From: Polyodon spathula
Lineage: Eukaryota > Chordata > Actinopteri > Acipenseriformes > Polyodontidae
Length of the DNA stretch: 64,000 bases
Direction of reading: 5' to 3'
NCBI RefSeq assembly: GCF_017654505.1
Contig: NC_054538.1
Coordinates: forward strand, 60,608,184 to 60,672,183
Shown: positions 47,599 through 59,059 of the stretch, piece after piece
Position numbering within the stretch: the first letter of the stretch is position 1
Layout of the letters: each line of letters opens with the position of its first letter
Translations under genes and position numbers: made by a program
Notes under the pieces: model-generated
The model's database searches: none
Seen by the model: the letters and a program-made list of their open reading frames with translations, nothing else
Told to the model about the DNA's origin: nothing

Positions 47599-47650
47599 TG
47601 TAGGTCAGTTTCTCCTTTATGGTCAAGCTGCAGTCAGCAACTGACCTACA
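47599..47650. other. Perfect 12-bp inverted repeat with 28-nt loop
   Basis: TGTAGGTCAGTT (47599-47610) pairs with AACTGACCTACA (47639-47650). Each arm includes an AGGTCA nuclear-receptor half site, so a protein-binding role is as likely as an RNA hairpin. AAAATGACT flanks both sides. Confidence 0.85.
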
Positions 47651-50600
47651 AAATGACTATTCACCAGTAAAATACTAGTTTAAATCTATAGCACTGTTAG
47701 CACCACTTTCTCAAACCACTTTGTCCTCAATTGTAATTAAAAATTCTATGTTCAAGCTCTGATAAACAATCTCAACTGGCTGTGTTTTATAGGCTGGCAG
47801 TTCACCTCTTCATTAATCTTCTGAAAGATTCTTATCTGAAGATCATAATCTTATATATTTAAAATGGTAATCTTCATTCCAAACTCTGTGATGACTAGCA
47901 ATGTTAAAATGATGGCATGGTTTAGCTAATTTAAACAGTAGCCAATGCCTTTGGTAAGACATTGATGGGAAGATGTTATAATGCTTACCCTGCCACAGTG
48001 GCTTCCAGTACAGTTGATTTTATTATACAATTTGAACTCATCACAACAGGGTGAAATTCACTGAAATACACATATTATTTACACATTTTAGCGCTGCAAA
48101 CTTGATTTAATTGTTTTTTAGTTTCTTGTTTGCTTGTACAGTTTTTACACAAAAGAAAAAAAAAATCACAAAAACAGAAGTTCCTAAAAAAGATATACTT
48201 CTATGTTTCTGTAAACTACACAGATTAACAGACTTATTGTCCTTCAAGACTGTTCGTTGTCATCAAACTTGAATTAATGAGGCCATAAACAAACAGTTCT
48301 ATGATGTCATCTTTTCAAAACAAACGTTTGCCATCGAGGACACCACCAAAATAAACAACTGGGAAATATATCAAAGGAAAATAATGCAAGTACACCTAAA
48401 AGAACATCAATATCAATTATGCCAAATTAATAGCACAAGGACACTTGTTTTATATATTATTTTTGACTTGAATTGTCCCTTGAAGAAGGTTTGATAATAG
48501 TGTAGAAGTTTTTTTTTATTATTTTTTTTTTTATTTAGAATTTAGGAAGCATTCATGTTGTAGTTTCAGAAAACTGGGTGTAATTCTGGTAATGGAAAGC
48601 TGTAACCCTGAAGGTTTGTATTAATTTGAACAAAACCTCTAGTTTAAGATGTGTATCCAGTTTTATATCATCTACAAATTCAGGGAATGCAGTGGAAGGT
48701 GCGGCTCAGGTTACTCACTCATTTTAGTGCTTATTATTTACCTTGGGATTCTATTTAGGCCATTGACATCCCATTTCGTTCCACTGACCTTGCTTATACA
48801 ATCACTAATAAATTAAAAAGTGTTTTAGTGGATAACACTAACATTCTTGAACTTAATCCATCACACAGAGCTAACAATAGCCTCAGCTGTGCTTCTACCA
48901 TGCTAAAAGCTTTTCATGTTAAATGCATTGTGCATGTCTGGTAGAAAGGTTTGATCAGATGGATTTATATCCTCTATTTCTAAGTGGGATGGGATTTATT
49001 TTTACATAAACACTTGTAAAGTGAAGTAAAGGGTGGCCAAATGATACTGCAAAAATGTATAGGTCTTTTTTTTTAAGCTCTTTGGAGAGGTACGAAGGAT
49101 TCTTTTCTTCAGTTACAACACCATTAATATAATCATAGCACATGATAACATACACATTCTATAACAGTGAGGAAAGAAACTGCACAGCACTTTCATGGTT
49201 GTGTTACATTGTGTTGTATTTGCCTTTGAATCATCAAAATTGAAGTATCTGTGGAATAATATCCATATGCATCTTTAACAAAAAACACTGGGCAGGTAAA
49301 TTATTATTATTATTATTATTACATTATTATACGTCATACATTATCTTACTAATGTGCTCTCTTTCAAAGCAGTTTTCCTAGTATCTGTCTGAAGTCATAC
49401 AACTGAAAATCAACATTTCACTGATTTTCATCAGAGGCAACCAGTCTATAAGAAAACGTTTGTTTCATGTTTTATTCCTTGTTTTTAAGAACTTTAGAAC
49501 TTTTTTTTTTTTTTTAGCCCCCTCTTACAGAACTCTACACAATCATAAAAATGGGACAGTGACTCACAGTAGTGTTTTGGTTTGGGTTAACAGTAAGTGG
49601 CCATTAGATTCCCCACTGCTTTACTTTACTAGGAAAAGATCTTTATCAACGTGAGTATTATTCCAAAACTTAACTTCCTAAGCAGAATGTTCTCATGTGT
49701 TCAATCAGCAGTTTCTCTGATGAACTACATTGCTTCTTATAAACTGTCTATGGCCCATAAATTTCCAAGCAGAAAGATTACTGCTGTACTGTGTGGTCTA
49801 CTGAGAACGTAGGCCTTACAGCTTTGTTTTCCTTAGCTGAAATGTGTAAGACAATTCAGTCTTTAAAGTGATACATAACATTGGGGTCAATTCAGTTGAT
49901 ATGATGGCAGATCTAAACACAGCAGTCATTTTTAGTTTTTCCCATACTTTTAAGGCAAAATTCCACAAAAGATATTTACATTCACTATTAGAGATTGAGT
50001 TTACAAAACACTGGCATAAAATTTTACCTGTTTTTACCAGTCATTTTGATCAATTTATTTGACATCATTGTGTCTTTTTTTTAATTAAAAAAAAAGTTGA
50101 TACTCTTACTTACTAATGTGTTCTGTTTGCAAAGTTTATTTAAAAAACGTTTTATGGATAACGACATGTCATTGTTCTGTAGCAATAGCCAAGACAGACT
50201 GACTAAACTGAGGGAGCAGCATTAAAAAATCTTTAAAATGAGTCTCTATCATCGCAATACAGTAGAATATAACTAATGTTCACCTAACATGTTTTAAATG
50301 ATACTGCAAAAATAAAATGGGTTAAAAAAAATCAGGTTTATTATAAAAACACCTTTTTTTAAATCAAAGCTATTTTTTACATAATTGTGCACTTTAGACC
50401 GTTTTTGTGAAAATAATATGCAACTGAAAGTGTTAAAATAATAATAATAATAATAGTAAGTAACCACTCAGAAGGATATTGAAAACAGAGTAAACATCTT
50501 ATAGTAAGGGGCCAGCATTCTGATAAAGCTTTAAGCTTGTCTTTTCAGTCAATTTTGTTTTTGTTCTTTTCATTTACTACAGTAATCTGATTTTCTTATT

Positions 50601-51290
50601 GCAAACAATATTTTTTTACTTCAGTCTTCACCAGTCTGTGGTTTAAATGCACATAATTCATCAAAATTTTCCACAACTAGCACTTTCAGAAAGAGGCCCC
50701 ACAGCCTGTTTAAACATGGACAGTGATGCTCCAGAACAACATTGATAAATCTTGGCAGACTGGTGTAAGAAAGGTAAGCAGTACATCATTCATTTTACAC
50801 TTCAGTACACAGAGGGTTTTTAGTTTCCTGTCCAGCCAGTTCCTCACTTTCCACGATCAAATTAGTATTTTACTATCAGACAATAAAAAATGAAGTGGAT
50901 TACAGTATTTGATGCATTATAATATGAATTGTTTTGTAAGGCTTATATTTTGTGATATCTAGTGCTTTACTCAAAATATCAATACAAACCTGTACTGAAA
51001 CTACAACCTGTAATGTGCTAGTATTTCAGTTATTTAGTTAATGTGTGTCCTCAATCCAAAATCTGATATAAAAAAAAAAAAAAAAAAAGAAAACAGTACC
51101 AGGATACTGGTACATATGTATTTATAACATGGAATGGAAAAACAACAACCTCTGATTGGCTTAACAGCATCACATGACCGTGCAGCATATACCATGGCTT
51201 GCACACTAATGAGCTGCTTCTCACTGAATAAATCACTACTCACCACTACATTCTAAATTCCATAACAAACTGCCATTTTATTTGTTATTA
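47651..51290. other. Intergenic sequence, no gene seen
   Basis: Long AT-rich stretch with an (ATT)n tract at 49303-49326 and several poly-A/T runs. Patches that look more constrained are 48235-48370 and 51110-51250. The frames at 49460-49654, 49868-50062 and 51034-51246 are short and without domains. Confidence 0.5.
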
Positions 51291-51310
51291 GTTACAAAAC
51301 CACTGCAAAA

Positions 51311-51427
51311 ATGAGTGACATTCCACCTATTTCCTTCAATGTATTTGGGGATGAAACTCCAGATAACTGGTACAACACCAACTTTCTGAGTGAAGACAGC
51401 AGTCCACCTGAAAAAAAAGAAAAATAA
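51311..51427 (+). pseudogene. Coding-like 38-codon frame, unknown protein
   Basis: ATG at 51311 opens MSDIPPISFNVFGDETP followed by DNWYNTNFLSEDSSPP, then a lysine/glutamate-rich end and TAA. The amino-acid make-up is protein-like rather than AT-driven. No family is recognised. It lies 0.3 kb upstream of another coding-like stretch (51749-52102) on the same strand, with stops and frame changes between them. Together they may be the remains of one gene or transposon ORF. A real small ORF is not excluded but has no support beyond composition. Confidence 0.25.
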
Positions 51428-51748
51428 GGGCACAAGCAATAATAGACACATAACAGTAATGAAGAACAGCTAAATGAAATAGAAGAAAACAAATATTGAA
51501 AAAAAAATCTACAGCATGGGCCGGTTAATGTACTTAAAGAAACAAATATGGACATTTATTTTACGGAATGTTATGCCAGTGCAAGAAGTTCAACTGGCGA
51601 CCAGTACTCAGTCTCCAGTTTTATAACACTGAGCTGGACTAAATACATCTTTTAACAGTAGAAGTTTTAACATCTCTGCTGACAGCGAGTTTAAAACCAG
51701 CAATAATGTATTCCTGTCTGTCAGGAAAATTCTTAGAAAAGCAGGTAA

Positions 51749-52102
51749 AGACAAAGCCAGACAAAAAAAAAACCCAAATTACCGGCCTGGATTTTAAATG
51801 TCTGCGGGAAACGGAGACACTGTTCTCTGACACCGTGGACGGATTGGTGCATAGTCTGGTTCGATCGTCAACTTAATCTGGCACGACTTGGACGCAAGGG
51901 TGTCCGACAACTAACAGAAACATCTTTTGAGAGCCAAAAGGATGAAAACCTACTAGAATATATGTACCTCACATATAATGAGTTCACAAATTCACCTAAA
52001 GATCCGGCTTCAGTCTCCATCGCAGCTGCTCCACTTACTTCCTTAGTGTCATTTGAAACTGTGCCCATCATCACAGCTTGTGCTCAGTCCACTAGTTTCT
52101 AG
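51749..52102 (+). pseudogene. Coding-like stop-to-stop frame of 117 codons, unknown protein
   Basis: The frame is open from the codon after TAA (51746-51748) to TAG at 52100-52102 without an ATG start. It reads ...FDRQLNLARLGRKGVRQL..., then SFESQKDENLLEYMYL and TYNEFTNSPKDPASVSIAAA, with balanced composition and more CpG than the flanks. An A10 tract at 51773-51782 near its start could be a frameshift site, and another frame reads coherently on the other side of it. No domain is recognised. I interpret it as a decayed transposon or retrocopy ORF. The opposite strand also has a 68-codon frame here (51868-52074). Confidence 0.3.
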
Positions 52103-52320
52103 TGAGATGACACTTTCAATGCAGAAATTCACAATAAACGAACATGTGCAGTTTATTTTTAATAAGCGAACAATGAATTAAATTTAATTTAATTTGGGAG
52201 TATATTACACTATGGATGTACACACAATAGAAGTTTCTGATTTTGTAATAATTTAAAATGTGTTTTCATTATTCTAATTATTTTTACATCCCCAAAATGA
52301 CAGGTTGCTGTGTTATAAGT

Positions 52321-52429
52321 AAACCACTTTGGGTCGTGCGGGTCCAATGATATATACCACTTCTGGGGTGGTTATCACCACCCCAGGCATGGTATATATC
52401 ATGGGACCAGCATGGCCTGTCATGGTTTA
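52321..52429. repeat. Long imperfect palindrome with near-perfect core
   Basis: ATGATATATACCA (52347-52359) pairs with TGGTATATATCAT (52390-52402). TGGGGTGGT (52364-52372) pairs with ACCACCCCA (52377-52385), around a 4-nt centre. Weaker pairing extends outward to about 52321 and 52429. This is the shape of a foldback MITE or a cruciform-forming site. No coding is present. Confidence 0.9.
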
Positions 52430-52819
52430 TACCTTATGTGTGTTATACAAAAATTTGGTACATGGAATTAATTTTTTTTTGAATATCTGCTATTGACAAT
52501 GTAAATAAATACAAAAAAGGTGGTTTAACACTGTACAGCTGACAACATGTAGATATTAATATACTGCCCAAAACATTTTAAAGTGAGCTAAATTGCATTG
52601 TATTGTCTAAATATCTCTTAAAAATGTATTTACATTAGATTTTTCTTAACTCAATATGTGGCTAACATTTTATAATCAAGTGACAGAAGCATTTGAAAAG
52701 TTTCTAATGTTAATTATTTCACAAAAAATATTGTATACGGACCTATTGCCACGTTAACACAGTTCAGAACCATTGGTGAGAGTATACAGATTTTTTTTAA
52801 AAATGTTATTATGTTGTTA

Positions 52820-52851
<32 letters not shown>

Positions 52852-53060
52852 ACTCCCAGTATTTTTTTGTTATCAAATGTTGCTTTTTGAAAGTGATGCT
52901 TCTGTCTTAAAATCTAGTTTGAGAGTGTCCAGCCTTTTCTAGTTGCTATTCAAAATACCACAACATAATCTTATATTACAAATATCTAAATGTAGTATTC
53001 CCTATTGAGAATTATCCTATCAAGTCTAATTTAAACTTCGTAAAACACAGACAAAGACAC
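52430..53060. other. Intergenic sequence with poly-T
   Basis: AT-rich, with a T run at about 52820-52847. Nothing recognised. Confidence 0.6.
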
Positions 53061-53465
53061 GGGGCTAAATTCTCAAAGCCATTAATCCAATTCATCATTA
53101 GCAAATTTTTTCAGCAAGGAGAAACTAAGCACCCAGTAAGCAGCAAACCAGCTTGTTGTTAATAAATCAAAGTGCACACTAAACACAATAGGACAGGCTG
53201 GGCAAGATACTCAAAGCTATTTACTCCAAATCGTTATTGGCACCTTTTTTTTTCGGAATGGAAAATGTCTAAAACGAATAAGAAACTGAAATAAAACTGA
53301 ATTAAACTTCTTAGTTGTTTATTTCTGGTTTGCTAACTTTATTGGGTGTGCATCTCCTTGCTGAAAAATGTGCTAATGACAATTAAGAGTAAATAGTTTT
53401 GAGAATCTTACCCAGAATGCCCCATTGTGTTTAATGTGCACTTTGATTTATTAACAACAAGCTTG
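53061..53465. mobile_element. Foldback-type repeat with nested inverted and direct copies
   Basis: GCTTGTTGTTAATAAATCAA at 53151 and onward is the reverse complement of the stretch ending AACAACAAGC at 53462. The arms run about 95 bp (53151-53245 and 53368-53462). The segment 53061-53150 is also a reverse-complement match to about 53325-53410, sharing TTTCAGCAAGGAGA and TTCTCAAA. The right side is one continuous copy, while the left side holds its two halves in swapped order. The words GGGCTAAATTCTCAAAG and GGGTAAGATTCTCAAAA look like terminal repeats. No transposase is seen. Confidence 0.75.
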
Positions 53466-54660
53466 TTCACTGCTTACTGTTAGCTTGGTCGTCTATGGCA
53501 ATATAGTGTCACAACACCTAACACAGCACTGTTTGGGATCATGTCAAGTTGACAGTTGAGTCATAAATATTAATTTGACTCTTTTTTTCTTACAGCATAA
53601 AAATTTTAACTAAAATATTATGTACTTTGGTGGAAAGCTAGTTTATTCGTAATGTTTATATATGTCTAAGATTTGTTGTCCAAACTTGCTATCCATGTTG
53701 TCTGTTTGCCTTTGGCAGGAAAACAATTTGAATTGTACAATAAATCATGAATTGCTCAATTTCTTTAAAACAAAGTTTTGAGGTTCACACGTTAATTTAA
53801 AAAAAAATAAAAATAAATTACAAAATTAAGCTTTGTTGTGAATACAACATTCCTGGTTAATAAATACAAGCTATTTCATTATTTACATAAAGCCATTAGT
53901 GAATCTGGAAATGATTGCATTGGTCACTATATTAGCTGTTATAAACCACAACTATTTGTGTACACATATTATTATTATTTTCTTTTTCATTTATTTTTAG
54001 ACCAAACTATAATAGGACATTTTATTATGTTATTAGTTGGATATGTTAACCCTTATGGAAACCACAATTTGTGGGTTTTGTATTGCTCAATTTTTTTTTC
54101 TTAAATATTTAAAATACTGGATGAATGCCGCTGCTTTTTTAAAAATGATATTTAATAATTTTAGACTGTGAGGATAGAGTGAGAAGTGCATCTGTTTGAA
54201 CAACAGTGGAGTTGCTTTATTGGCAATTATAATCAAGTTACAGATTAAACTTCAACAGGTCGGCAGATTGTTAAATTCCATTATGCAAATAAACCAGTTT
54301 CATAAGCACAGTGTGATTTTTTCAAGCCTTTTTTGTGTAGTACCTGGCTGTCCCAAAGATTGTACTGACATTGGTTTTGAATGGAGGTTCTATATATAAA
54401 TCCCCATATTGTTGTTATTGAACGAAATGAAGACTGAACTATTGTGTTTGACAGAATAATAGCCTGGCAAGTGTTACAGAGTGTGTTACCATGTGACAGG
54501 AAAAAAAAGCCAGAAATTACCTGAGATGCACCATTTCAAAAGTGGTCTTGTGGATTAGCGAAGTGATGCCAGGAAAATGACAACAATAAACACTAAACGG
54601 CTATAAAATGAGTTTGCCTGAGGTTTTCTTTTATGTGTGATCATTCATTCTCATGTAAAA
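53466..54660. other. Intergenic sequence, nothing recognised
   Basis: AT-rich unique sequence. The frame at 53838-54104 has no domain. Confidence 0.55.
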
Positions 54661-54666
54661 AATAAC

Positions 54667-54698
54667 TCTCTCTCTCTCCCTCTCTCTCTCTCTCTCTA

Positions 54699-54773
<75 letters not shown>

Positions 54774-54779
54774 ATATAT
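54667..54779. repeat. (CT)n and interrupted (TA)n array
   Basis: CT repeats at 54667-54706 pass into TA repeats with AATATA/ATTATA interruptions up to 54779. Confidence 0.96.
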
Positions 54780-54805
54780 TAAATATGGACTGGAGAGGAG
54801 GGCTG

Positions 54806-54948
54806 CAGTGGAATAATTATATTATTGACCCTCAGAATGACTATTGTTACCGACAGGGGGCTATAATGCCCGAAGCTGCAGACTGAGGCCACTGTACCCT
54901 GAAGGTAACAATAGTCTTCCTGAGGGTCATTTCATTTTCCACTATGAG
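54806..54948. mobile_element. Short inverted-repeat element (MITE-like)
   Basis: The 25-bp arm starting GACCCTCAGAATGAC (54827-54851) is the reverse complement of 54904-54928 with two mismatches. Weaker similarity outside includes AGTGGAAT and its reverse on the other side. The 52-bp centre is GC-rich. It may be the end of a larger element reaching about 55490. Confidence 0.6.
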
Positions 54949-55106
54949 CTGAGTCTGCATTACATATTTAATATATAAGTCAATACAGTTAACAAGTGAT
55001 GCAAGGTTGGATGCGTTTTTCATGTATGAAAAAAAAAGTAAACATTTTTGGCATGAATATCTTAGTGCTGTACATATAATGAAGTAATATACTACTACCA
55101 GTGCAA

Positions 55107-55185
55107 CTGGTCACCAACATTTCTGGAGCAAAATAGGCTTTATGGGTGAATATTTTGGTAGCAATTATTTATGGCTATACAGCAT
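55107..55185 (+). repeat. Repeat segment shared with the Harbinger interior
   Basis: CCAACATTTCTGGAGCAAAA and the following TTTATGGGTG...AATATTTTGGTAGCA match 15558-15635 inside the Harbinger element in the same orientation. This copy differs by a 6-bp gap and scattered substitutions. Confidence 0.8.
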
Positions 55186-55369
55186 TTTGTTTAAATACAG
55201 TTGATACACCATGAGTAAATAACTAAACAACATAAATAAATAACAGAAAATGTTTTTGAAGTTCATACTGGTAGTTCTTTTTCCTTCTTTTATAGTACGT
55301 TTTGTAATTCATTTTCTGTCACAGAATCGTAGTTCAGCAGTTTTTTCATTCAGTCATTTTATCTTGTTG

Positions 55370-55490
55370 GAGGTGGAGGGCGTTCCTTTGAAAAGGGACG
55401 GGACTGACAATGATGTGAGCCAATTACATGACAGATAGAGACTATTGCCTGGTGGTGTAAGGATGTTCGGGCAATAGTTCAATCTATTTT
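55370..55490. other. GC-richer patch with small inverted repeat
   Basis: ACTATTGCC (55441-55449) pairs with GGCAATAGT (55470-55478). The preceding stretch AAAGGGACGGGACTGAC is unlike the AT-rich flanks. It could be the right end of a degenerate transposon starting near 54806, whose arm also contains ACTATTG. Confidence 0.35.
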
Positions 55491-56499
55491 TGAGGTTTTA
55501 AAGCAAACACAGACCAGAATTTCCAACCACTGACTCTCATTTCATATTATCATTTTTGGTATAAAATAAACCTTTTACAAGATACTATCCTTGAATTTTA
55601 GTATTTAATACAGTAGGCGCAAATCTGAAGATCACAGCAATACAACAATGTCCCATTGGTTTGCGCAAACTATAGTAATGAAGGAATTGTTAATTGCATG
55701 CTTATGGAATACTGACTGAGCAAGTGTGTGTTCTGGGGGGATATATTTCTTGAAGAATATCAGCTCAAATAACTATGTCTGTGGATTCTGGGTCAGGCAC
55801 GTGTTTGTGTATTTTTTTTTTTTTTTTTTTTTTTTACATTTCTTAGTCTTTGACAAATTATTTTAAGATGCTGTCTATAGTAATCGTTATGTTGCAGAAG
55901 ACACTGGTGTCATTTATCATCCCATTCTGTACGTATTAATGTAGTGACTCAGTCAGGTCCATCTAAATAAAGATATATAAATAAAATATACTTCTATTGT
56001 GTGTTTTTTTTTTAAATGAAATCTAGTATTACCTTATAGGCTGTTGTGTTACATTAAAACAATATTTATCGATAATTACACTTTTGTATTTAAATTGAGT
56101 AGTCACATACAACTAGCTTTCTTAGAGAAAGTGCATTTTTCCAATTACCGTTGAATTTATTGTGTTAATATTAAGCCTACTGTTAGGTTCTAGTACTAAA
56201 CAATGTGTGTTATATACATGGCTTTGTGCAATCTTAAATATATTTCCCCTTGTTCTTGTTTTCCCCATAGCCAATGACAGTGGTATAAAGACAAAGAGCT
56301 AAACAGATCTACTACAAATAAACTACATAAACTATAAATCATATATCACAAAAAAAAGCTTTCAAATGTCTTATTGCTTTACAATTGTATTATATGTCAT
56401 TACACCTGCAGTCGCAGAGCAGGGCATGAATGTATGTCTATATTAGTAGTCCACTGTAATAATTTTTCATCCGACTCAGTCACTTGTATCCCAGTTCAC
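55491..56499. other. Intergenic sequence, nothing recognised
   Basis: AT-rich with a poly-T at about 55812-55836. No gene is seen. Confidence 0.6.
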
Positions 56500-56890
56500 T
56501 GTCAGGTGCTTTTCCAGGGCAGGCAAAGGATCAAAGCAGTCAAAGAACATAAGTGGTTATTGTACGGCTGAAACACAATCCTCCAGAACAAGAGACAGAC
56601 GAGGGAAAGAGGATGCTGTCTACATTTTGGCATTCTTTGGAACTGTTGGTATTACCATGGAGAGCAGGTGGGGGCCGATAAGCTCTCACAGGGCGCCTCA
56701 TTAAAGGATAACACTGTGGCTATTATTGGATCAGATCACATCAGGTGGAGAGGAGCTGAGTTGGCCTACCCCACACTGACACATGAGGCAACCCTGTCTG
56801 CTTTGACCTTGGCAATCAGCTGCCAAGGTCACCCTCAATTCCTCCTTGTGCCTAAACCATCCTTACAGCAGGAAAAATGAGGGGCAGGTA
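56500..56890. promoter_or_regulatory. Candidate regulatory block with divergent nuclear-receptor sites
   Basis: A GC-balanced, low-repeat block. It contains GGATCAGATCACATCAGG, CAGGTGGAGAGG and a perfect inverted pair of extended AGGTCA half sites at 56804-56831. The 70-codon frame at 56668-56880 has no domain. It is a good candidate for a conserved enhancer, by motif and composition only. Confidence 0.4.
56804..56831. promoter_or_regulatory. Perfect divergent CCAAGGTCA pair
   Basis: TGACCTTGGCA and TGCCAAGGTCA are perfect reverse complements separated by ATCAGC. Each half contains CCAAGGTCA, the extended half site of monomeric nuclear receptors of the NR5A (SF-1/LRH-1) and ERR groups. Confidence 0.6.
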
Positions 56891-57436
56891 GATCACAATT
56901 CTAACAGCATTCCAGTTGTTGACAGAGGTATCCTAGAATTGATGAGGAAACTACTGTAATTGCTCCAGCAGATGAAGAAGACATTACACGTTACTGTAGT
57001 TTGTTAAAGCAAGGAGGCAATAATTAAAAGCAATGCTTCATGACCACATCACCTCAGATATGCAAACAGTGTACAAGCACAGTTTTGCCCAAACAACCAG
57101 GATTTTTCTGCTTCCATGTCTGTCAACAAGCAAGCAACTCAGATATATCATTTTCCTGGTTATAATAGCACCTCTCCTGCTTCAGTGTGCACATATTAAT
57201 ATCACACAGGATTTCATTGAAATATAAGCTGGCTCCCTTTTGTGCATTAATTAGTAGATTGTTATTCAACTCATATATATATGTATTTGCAATTTAATTA
57301 TATTAAATAGTTTTTTCTTGATTATATTAAAATTACAAGATGTCATTTGAACAGCCCAATGAAAACAACACTGTTTTCTTATGAGGTTAACATTTTTTTT
57401 AATAAAATAAGTCATTTAATTATAGCGTTTAAAATA

Positions 57437-57439
<3 letters not shown>

Positions 57440-57503
<64 letters not shown>
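57440..57503. repeat. (TA)n array
   Basis: About 62 bp of TA. Confidence 0.97.
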
Positions 57504-57506
<3 letters not shown>

Positions 57507-57649
57507 ACACTGTGTTTAATGTATATTTTGTGTTTCATTTGTCAATCCACTTTATTATTTATTTGACTTAATTTGCTATAGGCCTACACTTATTTTCTTA
57601 CAAAATGTGTATAGTTGTTTATACATTAATATTATCATTTTGTAATTTT

Positions 57650-59028
57650 TTTTTGTAAGACTGTCGACTGTTTAAAACGTATAACGTTGCTATGTTAACA
57701 TTTACCCACAAAATGTTGCGTCACAATGCTGTCTTAAAGTAAGCAGATACAGGCAAAAGCATTCTTTTCTTTACACAGCTGTCTTTACAGAGCTAAATAA
57801 TAAATATAACATTAAAGAAATCAAATAAATGGAAAAACGTGTTCTGAGCCTATTCAATGAAACGCACCTTTAAACAAAACCAGCACAAAATGGTTCAGAA
57901 ATTCAATTGTTAAACTTTAAATACATAAAACGTCGATTCAAATGTAAAATACGCATACTTACAAGTTTTCAGTCTCGAAGTTATTAGAATAAAAACACGA
58001 TTAATCTTTCTAATTACGACGCATTTGATTTTCATATACAATAGCCTATCTTTAAAGTCTTAGGTAACCCTATCCTGCAGCAAATACGATTTCCTCTATG
58101 GCCAAACGTTTTGCGTCACCTACAATTTTAGGATTGAGACATAATTTTTTTTTAAAAAAGTTAGTGTAATGTAGATCTTTTGTTTAACGTCGTGTAATTA
58201 AATAAACTACAAAATGATATTGCTGAAGTCTACTGGAAGCCATAATAGTAGTATAGTATTTCATGTTAGATTTCGAAATGTCGCATTTTTCAAACGTTGT
58301 CAGCTTTTCGATGTGGAAAACTACAAAGCGCTATGTAATTCAACATGTTAGCGTAATAACATTATTTAGCACGTTTCATTCGACCTATGAAGCAAAATGT
58401 GTTAATTACGTAGGGTGATGCGAAACTTTTGACCATCGCTGCACATCTTTACAGACTTGTGCTTTTCGTTTACATTACCTGGTTTAGTCCGCACTGTGCC
58501 ATAGGATTCAAACGCTGTAGATTGCCTCTGATGGTTTCTCACCAGCAACCCAGCAGTTTGCATTTCCTCTGAATATTTACATCAATAACTGTAGGCAGGG
58601 ACGCTTCTGGGCTCTTGAAAAGTTAAGCGTCCTGGGGATGGACATTATAAAAAAAAAAAAAAAAAATCCCCTCATTGTTTTTCTTTGCACACACCAACGT
58701 TTTGAAGCTGAATTGTTGCAAGCAAGAAGCTCATAACGAATAACAGCACCATCAGCTTCATACAAGACCCGCCGCCACCCACTTTTAAAAACATATTACC
58801 ATATCCTGCCTATTCATATTCATACGTTGTCTTTTGCGTTATATACTTGTAAAAATGATACATATTCAGCAACATAAAACTCAATACCTAGCATTTAAGA
58901 ACTCGCTAGAAAATTAAGTACATGCAACTAATTAAATAATCCAACGAGAATGAGATTTAAAGCTTCTCAACATCTTATTTAGCCTCAGGTGTCAATAAAT
59001 AAAAATGGGTTATTTATTCGACTTGAAC

Positions 59029-59059
<31 letters not shown>

